From JAMXLO01 sp036265005 (GTDB lineage Bacteria > Pseudomonadota > Alphaproteobacteria > Acetobacterales > Acetobacteraceae), in the NCBI GenBank assembly GCA_036265005.1, contig DATAPW010000237.1, positions 1 through 36,824 of the forward strand: DNA of 36,824 nucleotides. Reading direction: 5' to 3'. Positions 16,183-24,220 of the stretch are shown here, one piece after another; within the stretch, counting starts at the first letter, position 1; each line of letters starts with the position of its first letter. The notes beneath the pieces were generated by a model. It saw only the letters and a program-made list of their open reading frames with translations. It was not told the DNA's origin and made no database searches. Both the position numbers and the translations under genes were made by a program.

Positions 16183-17331
16183 ATGAAGATCACCGAGATC
16201 ATCGCGCACCCGTTGTCCGTCGCACTGGCGGAGGGCCGCTGGACCGCGCACGAGTACATGGACCGTGCGCAGCTCGTGCTGGTCGAAGTGCGCACCGACG
16301 AGGGCATCGTCGGGTTCGGCGAGATTTCCGGCGGCCCGCAGACCGTCATCTGCGACCTGCTGAAGACGTTCGCCCGCGTGGTGCAGGGGATGGACGCACT
16401 CGGCCACACCGAGGTCTGGAGCAGGCTGTTCTCGCTGACCTCGCCGCGGCCGGGCGGGCTTGGCGGTTGGGACGGCATGCCGGCGCCGCTGCCCCGCAAC
16501 CACCGGCCGCAGGTCATGGCGGCGATCGGCGGCATTGACATCGCGCTGTGGGACATCAAGGGCAAGGCGGCCGGGCTCCCGGTGTTCCGCATTCTCGGCG
16601 GCACGCGGACCGAGGTATTCACCTATGCGACCGGCGGCTACTACCTGGAAGGCGAACCGCTCGACGCCGCCGCCAGGGAACTCGCGGGTTTCGTCGCCGA
16701 TGGCTATCGCGCCGTCAAGCTGAAATGCGGTGCGCTGTCGCTTGATGATGAAGTGGCGCGGATCCGCGCGGTGCGCGAGGCGATCGGACCCGACGTGCTG
16801 TTCATGCTGGACATGAACGCGCCGTACGACGTCGCCGGCTGCATCCTGTTTGCCCAGGCGGTCGCGCCCTACGACATCTTCTGGCTGGAGGAGCCGCTGC
16901 ACTGGTATCTGCAGCCGGCGGATTTCCAGCGCCTCGCCGCCGCGTCGCCGATCCCGCTGGCGCATGGCGAGCGCGAGTGGCACCGCTACACGGTGCGCGA
17001 TTTCGTCGATTCCGGCGCGATCCGCTACGTGCAGTTCGATTCGACACGGCATGCAGGGTTCACGGAATCGCTGCGGATCGCGCACTATGCCGAACAGAAG
17101 GGCGTGCTGATCGCACCGCATTCGGCGGGGCATCTGCACGGGCACCTGGTCTCGGCATTCGGCGATGCCGCGTTTGCCGCGGAATCGCACGGCGATGCGG
17201 GACGCCACCCGCTGCACCACGCGATCTACCGCGGCGGCGTCGAGGTGAGGGATGGCATGGTGTGCCTGTCCGAGGCGCCGGGGTTCGGGATGGAAATCGA
17301 TTGGCAGGGCGTGGCGAAGTTCCGCGCATGA
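16183..17331 (+). CDS. Mandelate racemase/muconate-lactonizing enzyme family protein
   Basis: The 382-residue product has the enolase-superfamily barrel: the KxK pair Lys179-Leu-Lys181, the Mg ligands Asp210 (FMLDMN), Glu236 (WLEEP) and Glu263 (HGERE), and the second-side base Asp286 (FDSTRHAG) with His313 (APHSAG). This set is typical of the MR subgroup, which removes the alpha proton of acid sugars, often dehydrating them. Placed behind a sugar importer, an aldonate or uronate dehydratase role is a reasonable inference. GGGGAG stands nine bases before the ATG at 16183. Confidence 0.9.
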   Translation: MKITEIIAHPLSVALAEGRWTAHEYMDRAQLVLVEVRTDEGIVGFGEISGGPQTVICDLLKTFARVVQGMDALGHTEVWSRLFSLTSPRPGGLGGWDGMPAPLPRNHRPQVMAAIGGIDIALWDIKGKAAGLPVFRILGGTRTEVFTYATGGYYLEGEPLDAAARELAGFVADGYRAVKLKCGALSLDDEVARIRAVREAIGPDVLFMLDMNAPYDVAGCILFAQAVAPYDIFWLEEPLHWYLQPADFQRLAAASPIPLAHGEREWHRYTVRDFVDSGAIRYVQFDSTRHAGFTESLRIAHYAEQKGVLIAPHSAGHLHGHLVSAFGDAAFAAESHGDAGRHPLHHAIYRGGVEVRDGMVCLSEAPGFGMEIDWQGVAKFRA

Positions 17332-17384
17332 TGGTGTGGCCGGGTTGATTTAGCCGCGCGATTGCCGCACATCCGGCCGGTATC

Positions 17385-17885
17385 ATGGCAGCGACACCCG
17401 ACGAGCTCTTCGCGCTGTTCGACCGGCTGGGCATCGAGCACAGCACGATAGAACATCCGCCGTTCTTCACCGTGGAGGAGGGGCGGCCCTGGCACGACAA
17501 GATCCCGGGCCTGCACTGCAAGAACCTGTTCATCAAGGACCGCAAGGGCGGCATCTGGCTGGTGGTCATGCCGGGCGACAAGCGCGCCGACCTGGCGAGG
17601 CTCGAGAAGGCGCTGGGCGCACCCCGCTTCTCCTTCGCCCGACCGGACGTGCTGCAGGAGGTGCTGGCGCTGACGCCTGGCTCGGTGACGCCGTTCGGAC
17701 TGATCAACGACACGCAGCGCCGCGTCACGGTGATCCTGGACGAGGAGATGCTGGACAACGAGTGGGTGAACTTCCACCCGCTGAGCAACGCCGCTTCGAC
17801 CACGCTGCGCTCTACCGACCTGCTGAGATTCGTGCGCGCCCTCGGCTATGAACCTGTCGTTGTGCGATTGCCCGAGAGCAATTGA
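17385..17885 (+). CDS. ProXp/YbaK-type prolyl-tRNA editing protein
   Basis: A 166-residue free-standing version of the editing domain inserted in prolyl-tRNA synthetases. It has the conserved Lys46 in HCKNLFIKD, the glycine-rich SVTPFGLIND loop (100-109) and NFHPLSNAASTT (129-140). ProXp-ala proteins deacylate Ala-tRNA(Pro) in the cytoplasm; other members clear other misacylated tRNAs, so the exact substrate is open. The ATG at 17385 has only a weak ribosome site. It follows the enolase-superfamily gene by 53 bases on the same strand. A ~97 bp palindromic repeat begins six bases after its stop codon. Confidence 0.88.
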   Translation: MAATPDELFALFDRLGIEHSTIEHPPFFTVEEGRPWHDKIPGLHCKNLFIKDRKGGIWLVVMPGDKRADLARLEKALGAPRFSFARPDVLQEVLALTPGSVTPFGLINDTQRRVTVILDEEMLDNEWVNFHPLSNAASTTLRSTDLLRFVRALGYEPVVVRLPESN

Positions 17886-17890
17886 TGTGT

Positions 17891-17987
17891 GTCATCGCCG
17901 GGAGCGAAGCGACGCGGCAATCCCCGTCACGCCTTGCGCGCACCAACCTGACGGAGATTGCTTCGTCGCTGCACTCCTCGCAATGAC
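17891..17987. repeat. Palindromic ~97 bp repeat, copy A
   Basis: The unit runs from GTCATCGCCGGGAGC to CTCGCAATGAC, its ends being imperfect inverted repeats. It shares long identical cores with copy B at 18679-18776, such as GACGCGGCAATCCCC and AGATTGCTTCGTCGCTGC. Both copies have the same orientation and lie on either side of the isochorismatase-like gene. Confidence 0.75.
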
Positions 17988-17995
17988 AGGGGGGA

Positions 17996-18604
17996 TCATT
18001 CCCGCAGCATTGCCGTGACCTGCTCGAGGCGGCGGATGCGCGCGTACATCTTCATCGCCTTGTCGAGGCTGTAGGTGTGTGCGGCCATGTCGCTGCCCCA
18101 GCAGCATTCGCGCACCACGACCGACGCAATATCCATGTTGAAGGCCTCGCGCACGCTGGTCTCAACGCCGCGATTGGTGGCGCCGCCGCCGATAATGATG
18201 GTGTCGCGTCGCAGCATGTGCAGGAGTTCGGCGACGCCCGTCCCGTAGAACGCGCTCGGCCGGCGCTTGAGGAACACGTAGTCCTCCGGCCGCGGCGCGA
18301 GGGCATCGGGGAAGCCGGCATCCGCCGTGCCCTCGACGGCGTTGGTGAGGGGCGGCACGCCGGTCTCCACCGACAGGTCGGTCGGCAGCATGACGACATC
18401 GGCGCCATCGGCGCGGCTGACGGGGGTCGTGTAGATCACCGGCACACCAGTGGCGCGCGCCACTGCGATGATCTGCACCCAGGCATCGAGCACCGGGCGC
18501 ATCGCAGCCTTGCGCGTGGGATCCGGCGGTTCCAGCGCGCGTCGGCAGACGTCGTAGGCGATCAATGCGGTGCGGCGCCGGTCGATGCGTTCCGGTTCGG
18601 GCAT
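17996..18604 (-). CDS. Isochorismatase-like hydrolase, catalytic Cys replaced by Gly
   Basis: The 202-residue product has the fold marks of the isochorismatase/cysteine hydrolase group: Asp18 (LIAYDVC) and Lys113 (FLKRRPSAF). The place of the usual nucleophile, GATNxCVETS in relatives, reads GATNRGVETS, so Gly146 stands instead of Cys. Loss of this Cys is known in true isochorismatases (EntB, PhzD), which hydrolyse vinyl ethers without it, so the protein may be active on such a substrate rather than an amide. The ATG at 18604 has AAGGAGG five bases upstream. The gene lies between two direct copies of a palindromic repeat, which could reflect movement or chance. Confidence 0.85.
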   Translation of the reverse strand: MPEPERIDRRRTALIAYDVCRRALEPPDPTRKAAMRPVLDAWVQIIAVARATGVPVIYTTPVSRADGADVVMLPTDLSVETGVPPLTNAVEGTADAGFPDALAPRPEDYVFLKRRPSAFYGTGVAELLHMLRRDTIIIGGGATNRGVETSVREAFNMDIASVVVRECCWGSDMAAHTYSLDKAMKMYARIRRLEQVTAMLRE

Positions 18605-18678
18605 CAGAACCTCCTTGGCTGACAGGGGGATAGCATAGTCGCCGAGCTTAGAGCATTTCGGGCCGATTGCGCTCATAT

Positions 18679-18776
18679 GTCATTGCGAGGGAGCGGCGCG
18701 ACGCGGCAATCCCCATCCAGTTGTGCGCGCACAATCCCGACAAAGATTGCTTCGTCGCTGCGCGCCTCGCAATGAC
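18679..18776. repeat. Palindromic ~97 bp repeat, copy B
   Basis: Second copy of the repeat at 17891-17987, in the same orientation, starting GTCATTGCGAGGGAGC and ending CTCGCAATGAC. The better preserved ends show the inverted repeat GTCATTGCGAG/CTCGCAATGAC. It lies between the isochorismatase-like gene and the end of the TRAP operon. Confidence 0.75.
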
Positions 18777-18794
18777 AGTCAGCCCGATAACGCT

Positions 18795-20093
18795 CTAGCC
18801 GCCATATCCCATCAGTCGCGGCAGCATCAGTGCGATGTCCGGCTGCACAGTCACTGCAAGCAACACGGCAATCAGCGTCGCGATGAATATGGGCACCTCG
18901 CGGAAGATCGCGCCGATCGGCGTGCCGGTCAGCCCGCTGATGACATAGAGCAACAAGCCGTGCGGCGGCAGTGCGAGCCCGACCATGATGTTGAGCATGA
19001 TGAGGACGCCGAAGTGGACCAGGTCGATGCCGAGTCCCGCGGCGACCGGCACCAGGAGCGGCACGATGACCAGCAATATGGTGATCTCGTCGATGGCGAC
19101 GGCCAGGAGCAGAAGCAGCAGGTTCGTCGTCAACAGGAAGGCGAGGGGCGAAAGATGCCAGCCGACCAGCGTATCGCGAATGACGCCCGGCAGGTTCTCG
19201 TTGGCGACAGCGAAGTTGAACACGAAGGCGCCGGCCATGATCAGGCCGATGGAAGCGGTCTGCTGCACGGTCTCGCTGATCACCCGGCCGAGTTGTCGCA
19301 GGCCGAGTGTGCGATAGACGCCGCAGGCGAGCATGAGCGCATAGGCTGCCGCGATCGCCGCGGCTTCCGTCGGCGTGGCGACGCCGGAATAGATGATGCC
19401 CAGCAGGATCGCCGGCAGTGCCAGGGGCGGCAGTGCAGCAACGAGGATCCGCAGCAGTGCCCGCCACGGTGTCGGTGCTTCGGCCGGAAAGCCGCGGCGG
19501 TGCGCGATGATGGCGATCGCCGCCATCAACGCCGCAGTGGTTCCCAGCGCCGGCACGACGCCGGCGAGGAACAGCGCGCCCACCGAGGTGTTGGCGATCA
19601 GCGCATAGAAGATCATCGGAATCGATGGCGGCACCAGCGGCCCGAGCGTGGCTGCCACCGCCGATGTTGCGGCGGCAAACCCCGCCGGATAGCGCGCATC
19701 GCGCACCATCATCCGCGCGACGATCAGGCCGGGCCCGGCGGCATCGGCCACTGCACTGCCGCTCATGCCGGAGAACACCAGATTGGCGACGATATTCACA
19801 TGCGCCAGACCGCCGCGAAACCGTCCGACGCTGGCCTGCGCCAATGCCAACAGCCGCTCCAGCACACCGGAGGCATTCATCACGTTGGCCACGAAGATGA
19901 ACAGGGGCACGGCGAGCAGGAGGTAATTGTTGTAGAGCCCGTTCATCGTCTGGTCGACGACGAGGCCGACATCCTGGTGGGTTGCCATGAGGTAGGCAAA
20001 GCCGGCGGCGAGCATGGCGAGTCCCAGGGGCACGCCGATCGCCGCACCGGCGACGAACACCAAGCCGAGTACCAGCAGTCCAGGCGTCGTCAC
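18795..20093 (-). CDS. dctM: TRAP transporter large permease (DctM family)
   Basis: The 432-residue inner-membrane protein has about twelve spans and typical DctM stretches such as VPLFIFVANVMNASG, NLVFSGMSGSAVADAAG and LGPLVPPSIPMIFYAL. It forms the Na+-driven transport channel of a TRAP system, using the DctP protein as periplasmic receptor and DctQ as partner. The start is GTG at 20093, 34 bases past the DctQ stop, with a weak ribosome site. It is the last gene of the FAH-DctP-DctQ-DctM group. The symbol names the family; the substrate is not C4-dicarboxylate by necessity. Confidence 0.93.
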   Translation of the reverse strand: MTTPGLLVLGLVFVAGAAIGVPLGLAMLAAGFAYLMATHQDVGLVVDQTMNGLYNNYLLLAVPLFIFVANVMNASGVLERLLALAQASVGRFRGGLAHVNIVANLVFSGMSGSAVADAAGPGLIVARMMVRDARYPAGFAAATSAVAATLGPLVPPSIPMIFYALIANTSVGALFLAGVVPALGTTAALMAAIAIIAHRRGFPAEAPTPWRALLRILVAALPPLALPAILLGIIYSGVATPTEAAAIAAAYALMLACGVYRTLGLRQLGRVISETVQQTASIGLIMAGAFVFNFAVANENLPGVIRDTLVGWHLSPLAFLLTTNLLLLLLAVAIDEITILLVIVPLLVPVAAGLGIDLVHFGVLIMLNIMVGLALPPHGLLLYVISGLTGTPIGAIFREVPIFIATLIAVLLAVTVQPDIALMLPRLMGYGG

Positions 20094-20127
20094 CCGGCCA
20101 GCCTGCCTGTCGTTGCGTGTCCTGCGA

Positions 20128-20610
20128 TCACAGTCCGTCCCGCCAGTGCGGGCCGACGAGGCGCACCAAACGGAAGGCCAGGCGCAGAAGTACCGCCAAC
20201 ATGAACAGGCCGAAGCAGGAGTAGACGAAATCGAGTCGCCACAGCAGCACCGGCGTGCGCTCGCGCCAGAGGAAGCCGATGTAGTCGAGTGCGCCGGGCA
20301 GCGCGGCGGCGAAGATGCCGCCGATCAGCAGGATCCGCAGGAACCAGAAAATGCGCCTGGTGGACGGCCCGACGTGGCGATACAGCACGTCGAAGCTGAT
20401 CTGGCGGCGGTCTTCGACGAGAAAGCCGTTGGCAATGAAGATGATCCAGATGAACAGCACCACGGAAACTTCGTCGGCCCAGGCTACCGCCACATGCGCA
20501 AGGTAGCGCATGGCGATCTTCCACACGAAGACCAGGAACACGGCGGCGAACAGCCCGATGCAGACGGCGTCTGCCGCGCGCCCTACAAGACGCCCGATGC
20601 GTTCGGGCAT
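20128..20610 (-). CDS. dctQ: TRAP transporter small permease (DctQ family)
   Basis: The 160-residue product has four membrane spans and the pattern WADEVSVVLFIWIIFIANGF with EDRRQISFDVL, as in DctQ proteins. It anchors the periplasmic binding protein side to the large permease. The ATG at 20610 is only six bases past the DctP stop, so translation is likely coupled. Confidence 0.9.
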   Translation of the reverse strand: MPERIGRLVGRAADAVCIGLFAAVFLVFVWKIAMRYLAHVAVAWADEVSVVLFIWIIFIANGFLVEDRRQISFDVLYRHVGPSTRRIFWFLRILLIGGIFAAALPGALDYIGFLWRERTPVLLWRLDFVYSCFGLFMLAVLLRLAFRLVRLVGPHWRDGL

Positions 20611-20616
20611 GTCGCG

Positions 20617-21603
20617 CTACGTTGCATCGGCGACCCGCCTGGCCATCGTCGCGTTCCACGTTTTCGCCACGTCGGCTTCGCCGTAGACCTTGTCGGCGAG
20701 CGTACGGAACGGCGCCAGATCGATGATATCGACGGCGAGCCCGCGCGTCTTCATGGCGTCGATGATGCCGCGTTCATCCGCCAGCCGCGCGTCATCATTG
20801 GCCTTGGCCGAGGCGATTGCCGCCGTTGCCAGGGCCTGCTGCTGCGCGGCGGTCAGCTTTTGATGGAACGGCCTGGCAATGCTGTAGAACACCGGCTGGA
20901 CCATGTGGGATGTCAGCACAACCTGCTCGCTGACCTCATAGAGCTTTGCTGCATTGAAGATCGAGAGCGGATTCTCCTGGCCGTCGATGGCGCCGGTCTT
21001 GAGCGCGAGGTACACCTCCGGCATGCCCATCGGCACCGGCGACACGCCGAGTGCGCGTCCGAGCAGCAGCCAGTCCGGACCGGCGGGCATGCGCATCTTC
21101 ACGTCCGCAAGGTCCTGCGGTCCGGCAACCTTGCGCCTGTTGCGCAGCGCCGCCTGGCGGGTGCCGAGATACGCCGTGGCGAGGATCTCGATATCCATCT
21201 TATCGGCCACGATGCGGCGGTAGTCGTTCCCGACCGGTCCGTCGAACACACGGCGGAGATGGTCGTAGTCGCGAAACAGATAGGCGCGGTTGAGGAAGCC
21301 AAGTTCTGGGACCTGCTGTGCCACCTCGAATGTCGTCATCGTGCTCATTTCGAGGTTGCCGCGCTGCAGCGCCGGTACTTCGGTTCCCTGCTTGAACAAG
21401 GATGATGCGGGATGGACACTGACACTGAGCCCGACCGATGCGCGATCGACGTCCGCCTTCAGTTGCTCCAACGCCTTGGAGAGGAAGTCGCCAGGCGGTG
21501 CGGCGGTCGAAATGCGTACCTGCGTCGATGCCTGCGCGCTGGCCGCGCGTGTCGCAAATGGCAGTGCCAGCGGCAGCATCACCGCCGAACGTCGCGTGAG
21601 CAT
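20617..21603 (-). CDS. dctP: TRAP transporter solute-binding protein (DctP family)
   Basis: The 328-residue exported protein has a signal with twin arginines (MLTRRSAVMLPLALPFATRA), possibly a Tat signal. The mature part shows DctP marks: ALQRGNLEMSTMTTFEVAQQ, the ligand-binding Arg region DVKMRMPAGPDWLLLGRALG, and MPEVYLALKTGAIDGQENPL. It binds a carboxylate or related anion in the periplasm. The ATG at 21603 has GGGGAGAG seven bases upstream. Another ATG at 21648 overlaps the restored stop of the preceding FAH gene as ATGA and would add 15 residues, so coupling is also possible. Confidence 0.92.
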   Translation of the reverse strand: MLTRRSAVMLPLALPFATRAASAQASTQVRISTAAPPGDFLSKALEQLKADVDRASVGLSVSVHPASSLFKQGTEVPALQRGNLEMSTMTTFEVAQQVPELGFLNRAYLFRDYDHLRRVFDGPVGNDYRRIVADKMDIEILATAYLGTRQAALRNRRKVAGPQDLADVKMRMPAGPDWLLLGRALGVSPVPMGMPEVYLALKTGAIDGQENPLSIFNAAKLYEVSEQVVLTSHMVQPVFYSIARPFHQKLTAAQQQALATAAIASAKANDDARLADERGIIDAMKTRGLAVDIIDLAPFRTLADKVYGEADVAKTWNATMARRVADAT

Positions 21604-21644
21604 GGGAACTCTCCCCGATGATGCGCGGCGGCTTGCCGAGATGC

Positions 21645-22560
21645 TCATGCCGGTTGCTGGATGACGACGGACAAGGTGCCGATACGATCGATCTCGGCAT
21701 CGACGCGGTCACCGACCTGCAGGGAACGTCTGCTTCGGGGCCCCGACACCGGCCGGCGTGCCGGTCAACAGCACATCGCCCGGATCCAGCGTCATGATGC
21801 GCGATGCGATGGCAATCTGCTCGGCAATCGAAAAGATCATGTCGGTGGACCGCCCGTCCTGCTTCAACGCGCCATTGACCCGGAGCTTCAGGCCGATGTC
21901 CTGCGGATCGGCGATGGCGGCGGCAGGCACCAGGCGGGGGCCGAGTGGACAGCAGGTGTCGTGGGCTTTTCCCGCGACCCAGTCGAGCTTGTAGAAGGTT
22001 TCAGGCGCACGGTTGTGATCGCGGGCCGAGAAGTCGATTGCGACCGTGTAGGCGGCGACATGGCCCAGCGCCGTCTCCACCGGCACATTGCGAGCCCGCT
22101 TGCCGATGACGGCGGCAAGCTCGACCTCCCAGTCGAACGCGTCGGTGCCGATCGGCATGCGGACGGTTCCACCTTCGCCGACGACGGCGTTGCGCGGCGG
22201 CTTCATGAAGAAGAACAGCCGCTGGTCTGTCTTCTTTGCCCCCGGCATGCCCATTTCAGCGAGGTGGTCGAAATAGTTGGCGCCGGCGCAAAGGACCTTG
22301 CCGGGATAGAGCAGCGGTGCGAGGCGTGTGCCGGAAGGCACCAGGTCTTCCGCGACGACCTGCATCGCGGCACTGCCGAGTGCGGCGAGCGACCTGTCCC
22401 AGTCGGAGAACAGGTCGATCACCGATGCCATTCGCGGGAGGCCGGCGCGGGCCAATGACGGTTCGAGGCGATACAGCTTGCCTTGCACTTCGATGCAGGC
22501 AATGGTGCCTGCAACGCCTTGGATGGTCGCCAGTGACCAGGCCGGCGCGTGTTCTCCCAT
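21645..22560 (-). pseudogene. Fumarylacetoacetate hydrolase-family protein, frameshifted near the C-terminus
   Basis: The product has the FAH-family body: KVLCAGANYFDHLAEMG, then FFFMKPPRNAVVGEG, and the metal-binding DWEVELAAVIGKR. These cytoplasmic enzymes cleave C-C bonds or hydrate/decarboxylate acylpyruvate-type acids. The open frame ends early at 21709 after LLTGTPAGVGAPKQTF. Removing one C from the CCC at 21722-21724 (minus strand) restores LQVGDRVDAEIDRIGTLSVV and a stop at 21645 that overlaps an ATG of the next gene. This is either a one-base insertion or a sequencing error. The truncated form lacks the last strand and may be unstable. The ATG at 22560 has GGGGGA six bases upstream. 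It leads the TRAP operon. Confidence 0.82.
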
Positions 22561-22711
22561 CACTGTCCCCCGAACCACGGCTCTGTGTTCCGCCGAATCT
22601 TCTACACGAGATCGACCATTGCGCAATCGTGCAGCATCGTGTGCCGTGTCGATTCAAGTATTCGATTATATTGCGGCTCTCCGTAACTCAGCGCCACCAG
22701 GATCTTTGGCG

Positions 22712-24094
22712 TCATGCGATATCGAGCGTCGCCAAAGCACGGTCCAGCGTATCGACGATGCGGTCGCATTCGGCTCGGCTGATGACCAGGGGCGGAGACA
22801 GGGTGATCGTGTTGCCGTAGCGACGGCCGCCACCGCCACGACCGACGAGCAGGCCGCTGTTACGACAGAAATCGACGACAGCAGTGATCTGGCCCGGGTC
22901 CACCGGCTCCTTGGTGGTGCGATCCTTGACCAGTTCCACACCCAGCAGCAGCCCCTTGCCGCGCACATCGCCGACGATCTTGTGTCGCATCAGGCCGCGC
23001 AACCCGTCGAGCAGGTAGTTGCCCATCTCGGCCGAGCGATCGACAAGGCGCTCAGCCTCGATGATCTCGATATTGCGCAGGGCAACCGCGGCGGCAACCG
23101 GATGGCCGCCGTAGGTATTGACCTGGGCGACCTGGCGGTTTTCCGCTGGATCGCCATAGAAGCTGTCGAACACGCTATTCTTCACCACGGTTGCCGCAAT
23201 CGGCATGTAGGCGCTCGAGATTCCTTTGGCGATCGCGATGATGTCCGGCGAGACATTGTAATGTTGGTAGGCGAACATCTTGCCGGTGCGGCCGAAGCCG
23301 TTGATCACTTCGTCGACGTGCAGAAGGATGCCGTATTTGCGGCACAGGTTCTCCACCTCGGGCAGGTATTCGTCTGGCGGCACGGCGACGCCGACTCCGC
23401 TCATGATCGGTTCCACGATGACTTCGGCCACCGTTTCGGGCCCCTCGCCGAGGATTGCGGTTTCCATATTCTTGACGCAGGCCAATCCGCAGCTCGGGTA
23501 GTTCAGGCCGAACGGGCACCGATAGCAGTAGGGATGTGCGACATGCACGAAATCGCCTGAAAATGGCTCGAATTTCGCCTTGCGCTCTCCCATCCCGCCA
23601 GCGTCCAGGGTGGCGAGTGTTGTGCCGTGATAGGCGAAATAGCGGCTCACGGTCTTGAAGCGATATTCGCCGGGATATTCGTGCTTCATGTATTGCCGCG
23701 CGATCTTGAACCCAGCCTCGTTCGCCTCGGAACCCGAGTTGACGAAGTAGCTGTGGTAGCCGCCGCCCATCAGGTCGTTGATCTTGTCAGCCAGCCCGGC
23801 CGCAGGCAGGTTCATGGCGGTGTGCGGGAAGTAGGACAACTGCCGCATCTGTTCGGCCGCCACGTCGGCAAGTTCGCTGCGGCCGTAGCCAATGTTCACG
23901 CACCACAGCCCTGCCATGGCATCCAGGTAGGCCGTGCCGTCGGCATCGAAGATCGTGGAATTCTGCGCGCCGGTGACGACGGTCTGTTTGGTTTCCAACA
24001 CCTTATGCTGGACGATGGGGTGCAGGACGGTCTTCAGGTCCTGCTGCACCAGGGCTTCGCGCACGGCGGGATCGGGAGCATTGGTGAGCGACAT
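22712..24094 (-). CDS. tpa: Class III PLP aminotransferase, taurine-pyruvate type
   Basis: The 460-residue product has the class III marks: NSGSEANEAGFK near residue 119, the aspartate of HVDEVINGFGRTGKM (Asp261), and the PLP lysine Lys290 in IAIAKGISSAYMP. The N-terminal MHPIVQHK-like LHPIVQHKVLE and LSYFPHTAMN resemble taurine-pyruvate aminotransferases, which move the amino group of taurine to pyruvate and give sulfoacetaldehyde; other omega-amino donors are possible. Four cysteines cluster at 190-206 (CYRCPFG...SCGLAC). GAGG stands five bases before the ATG at 24094. No xsc gene is in the window. It lies 151 bases upstream of the FAH gene. Confidence 0.75.
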   Translation of the reverse strand: MSLTNAPDPAVREALVQQDLKTVLHPIVQHKVLETKQTVVTGAQNSTIFDADGTAYLDAMAGLWCVNIGYGRSELADVAAEQMRQLSYFPHTAMNLPAAGLADKINDLMGGGYHSYFVNSGSEANEAGFKIARQYMKHEYPGEYRFKTVSRYFAYHGTTLATLDAGGMGERKAKFEPFSGDFVHVAHPYCYRCPFGLNYPSCGLACVKNMETAILGEGPETVAEVIVEPIMSGVGVAVPPDEYLPEVENLCRKYGILLHVDEVINGFGRTGKMFAYQHYNVSPDIIAIAKGISSAYMPIAATVVKNSVFDSFYGDPAENRQVAQVNTYGGHPVAAAVALRNIEIIEAERLVDRSAEMGNYLLDGLRGLMRHKIVGDVRGKGLLLGVELVKDRTTKEPVDPGQITAVVDFCRNSGLLVGRGGGGRRYGNTITLSPPLVISRAECDRIVDTLDRALATLDIA

Positions 24095-24150
24095 TGCTGC
24101 CTCGTGAGGTTCAGTGGTCAGTGAGCAACTGGGCGAAACTGATGGAGGCT

Positions 24151-24192
24151 CCGCTAACGATCCGGCGGTGCGATGGCAACTTTAGCGGATCG
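24151..24192. promoter_or_regulatory. Two competing stems between the binding protein and aminotransferase genes
   Basis: CCGCTAA (24151-24157) pairs with TTAGCGG (24182-24188), and the overlapping CGATCCG (24158-24164) pairs with CGGATCG (24186-24192). Both cannot form together. It lies after the binding protein gene and before the aminotransferase gene on the minus strand; an attenuator or weak terminator is possible but there is no T run. Confidence 0.3.
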
Positions 24193-24220
24193 GCCGACAA
24201 TACCAAGCCTTCCAGCGACA

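Noticed and set aside
18723..20204. Long open frame (about 490 codons) on the plus strand, antisense to the TRAP large permease
   Set aside because: Product is low-complexity, rich in His, Asp, Gln and Arg, without any domain; it is the GC-codon shadow of the real DctM gene.
20014..21405. Plus-strand open frame of about 460 codons antisense to the DctP/DctQ genes
   Set aside because: Antisense to three well-recognised genes, with shadow composition and no motif.
24151..24192. Riboswitch between the binding protein and aminotransferase genes
   Set aside because: Two short alternative stems only; no known aptamer pattern and no T run.
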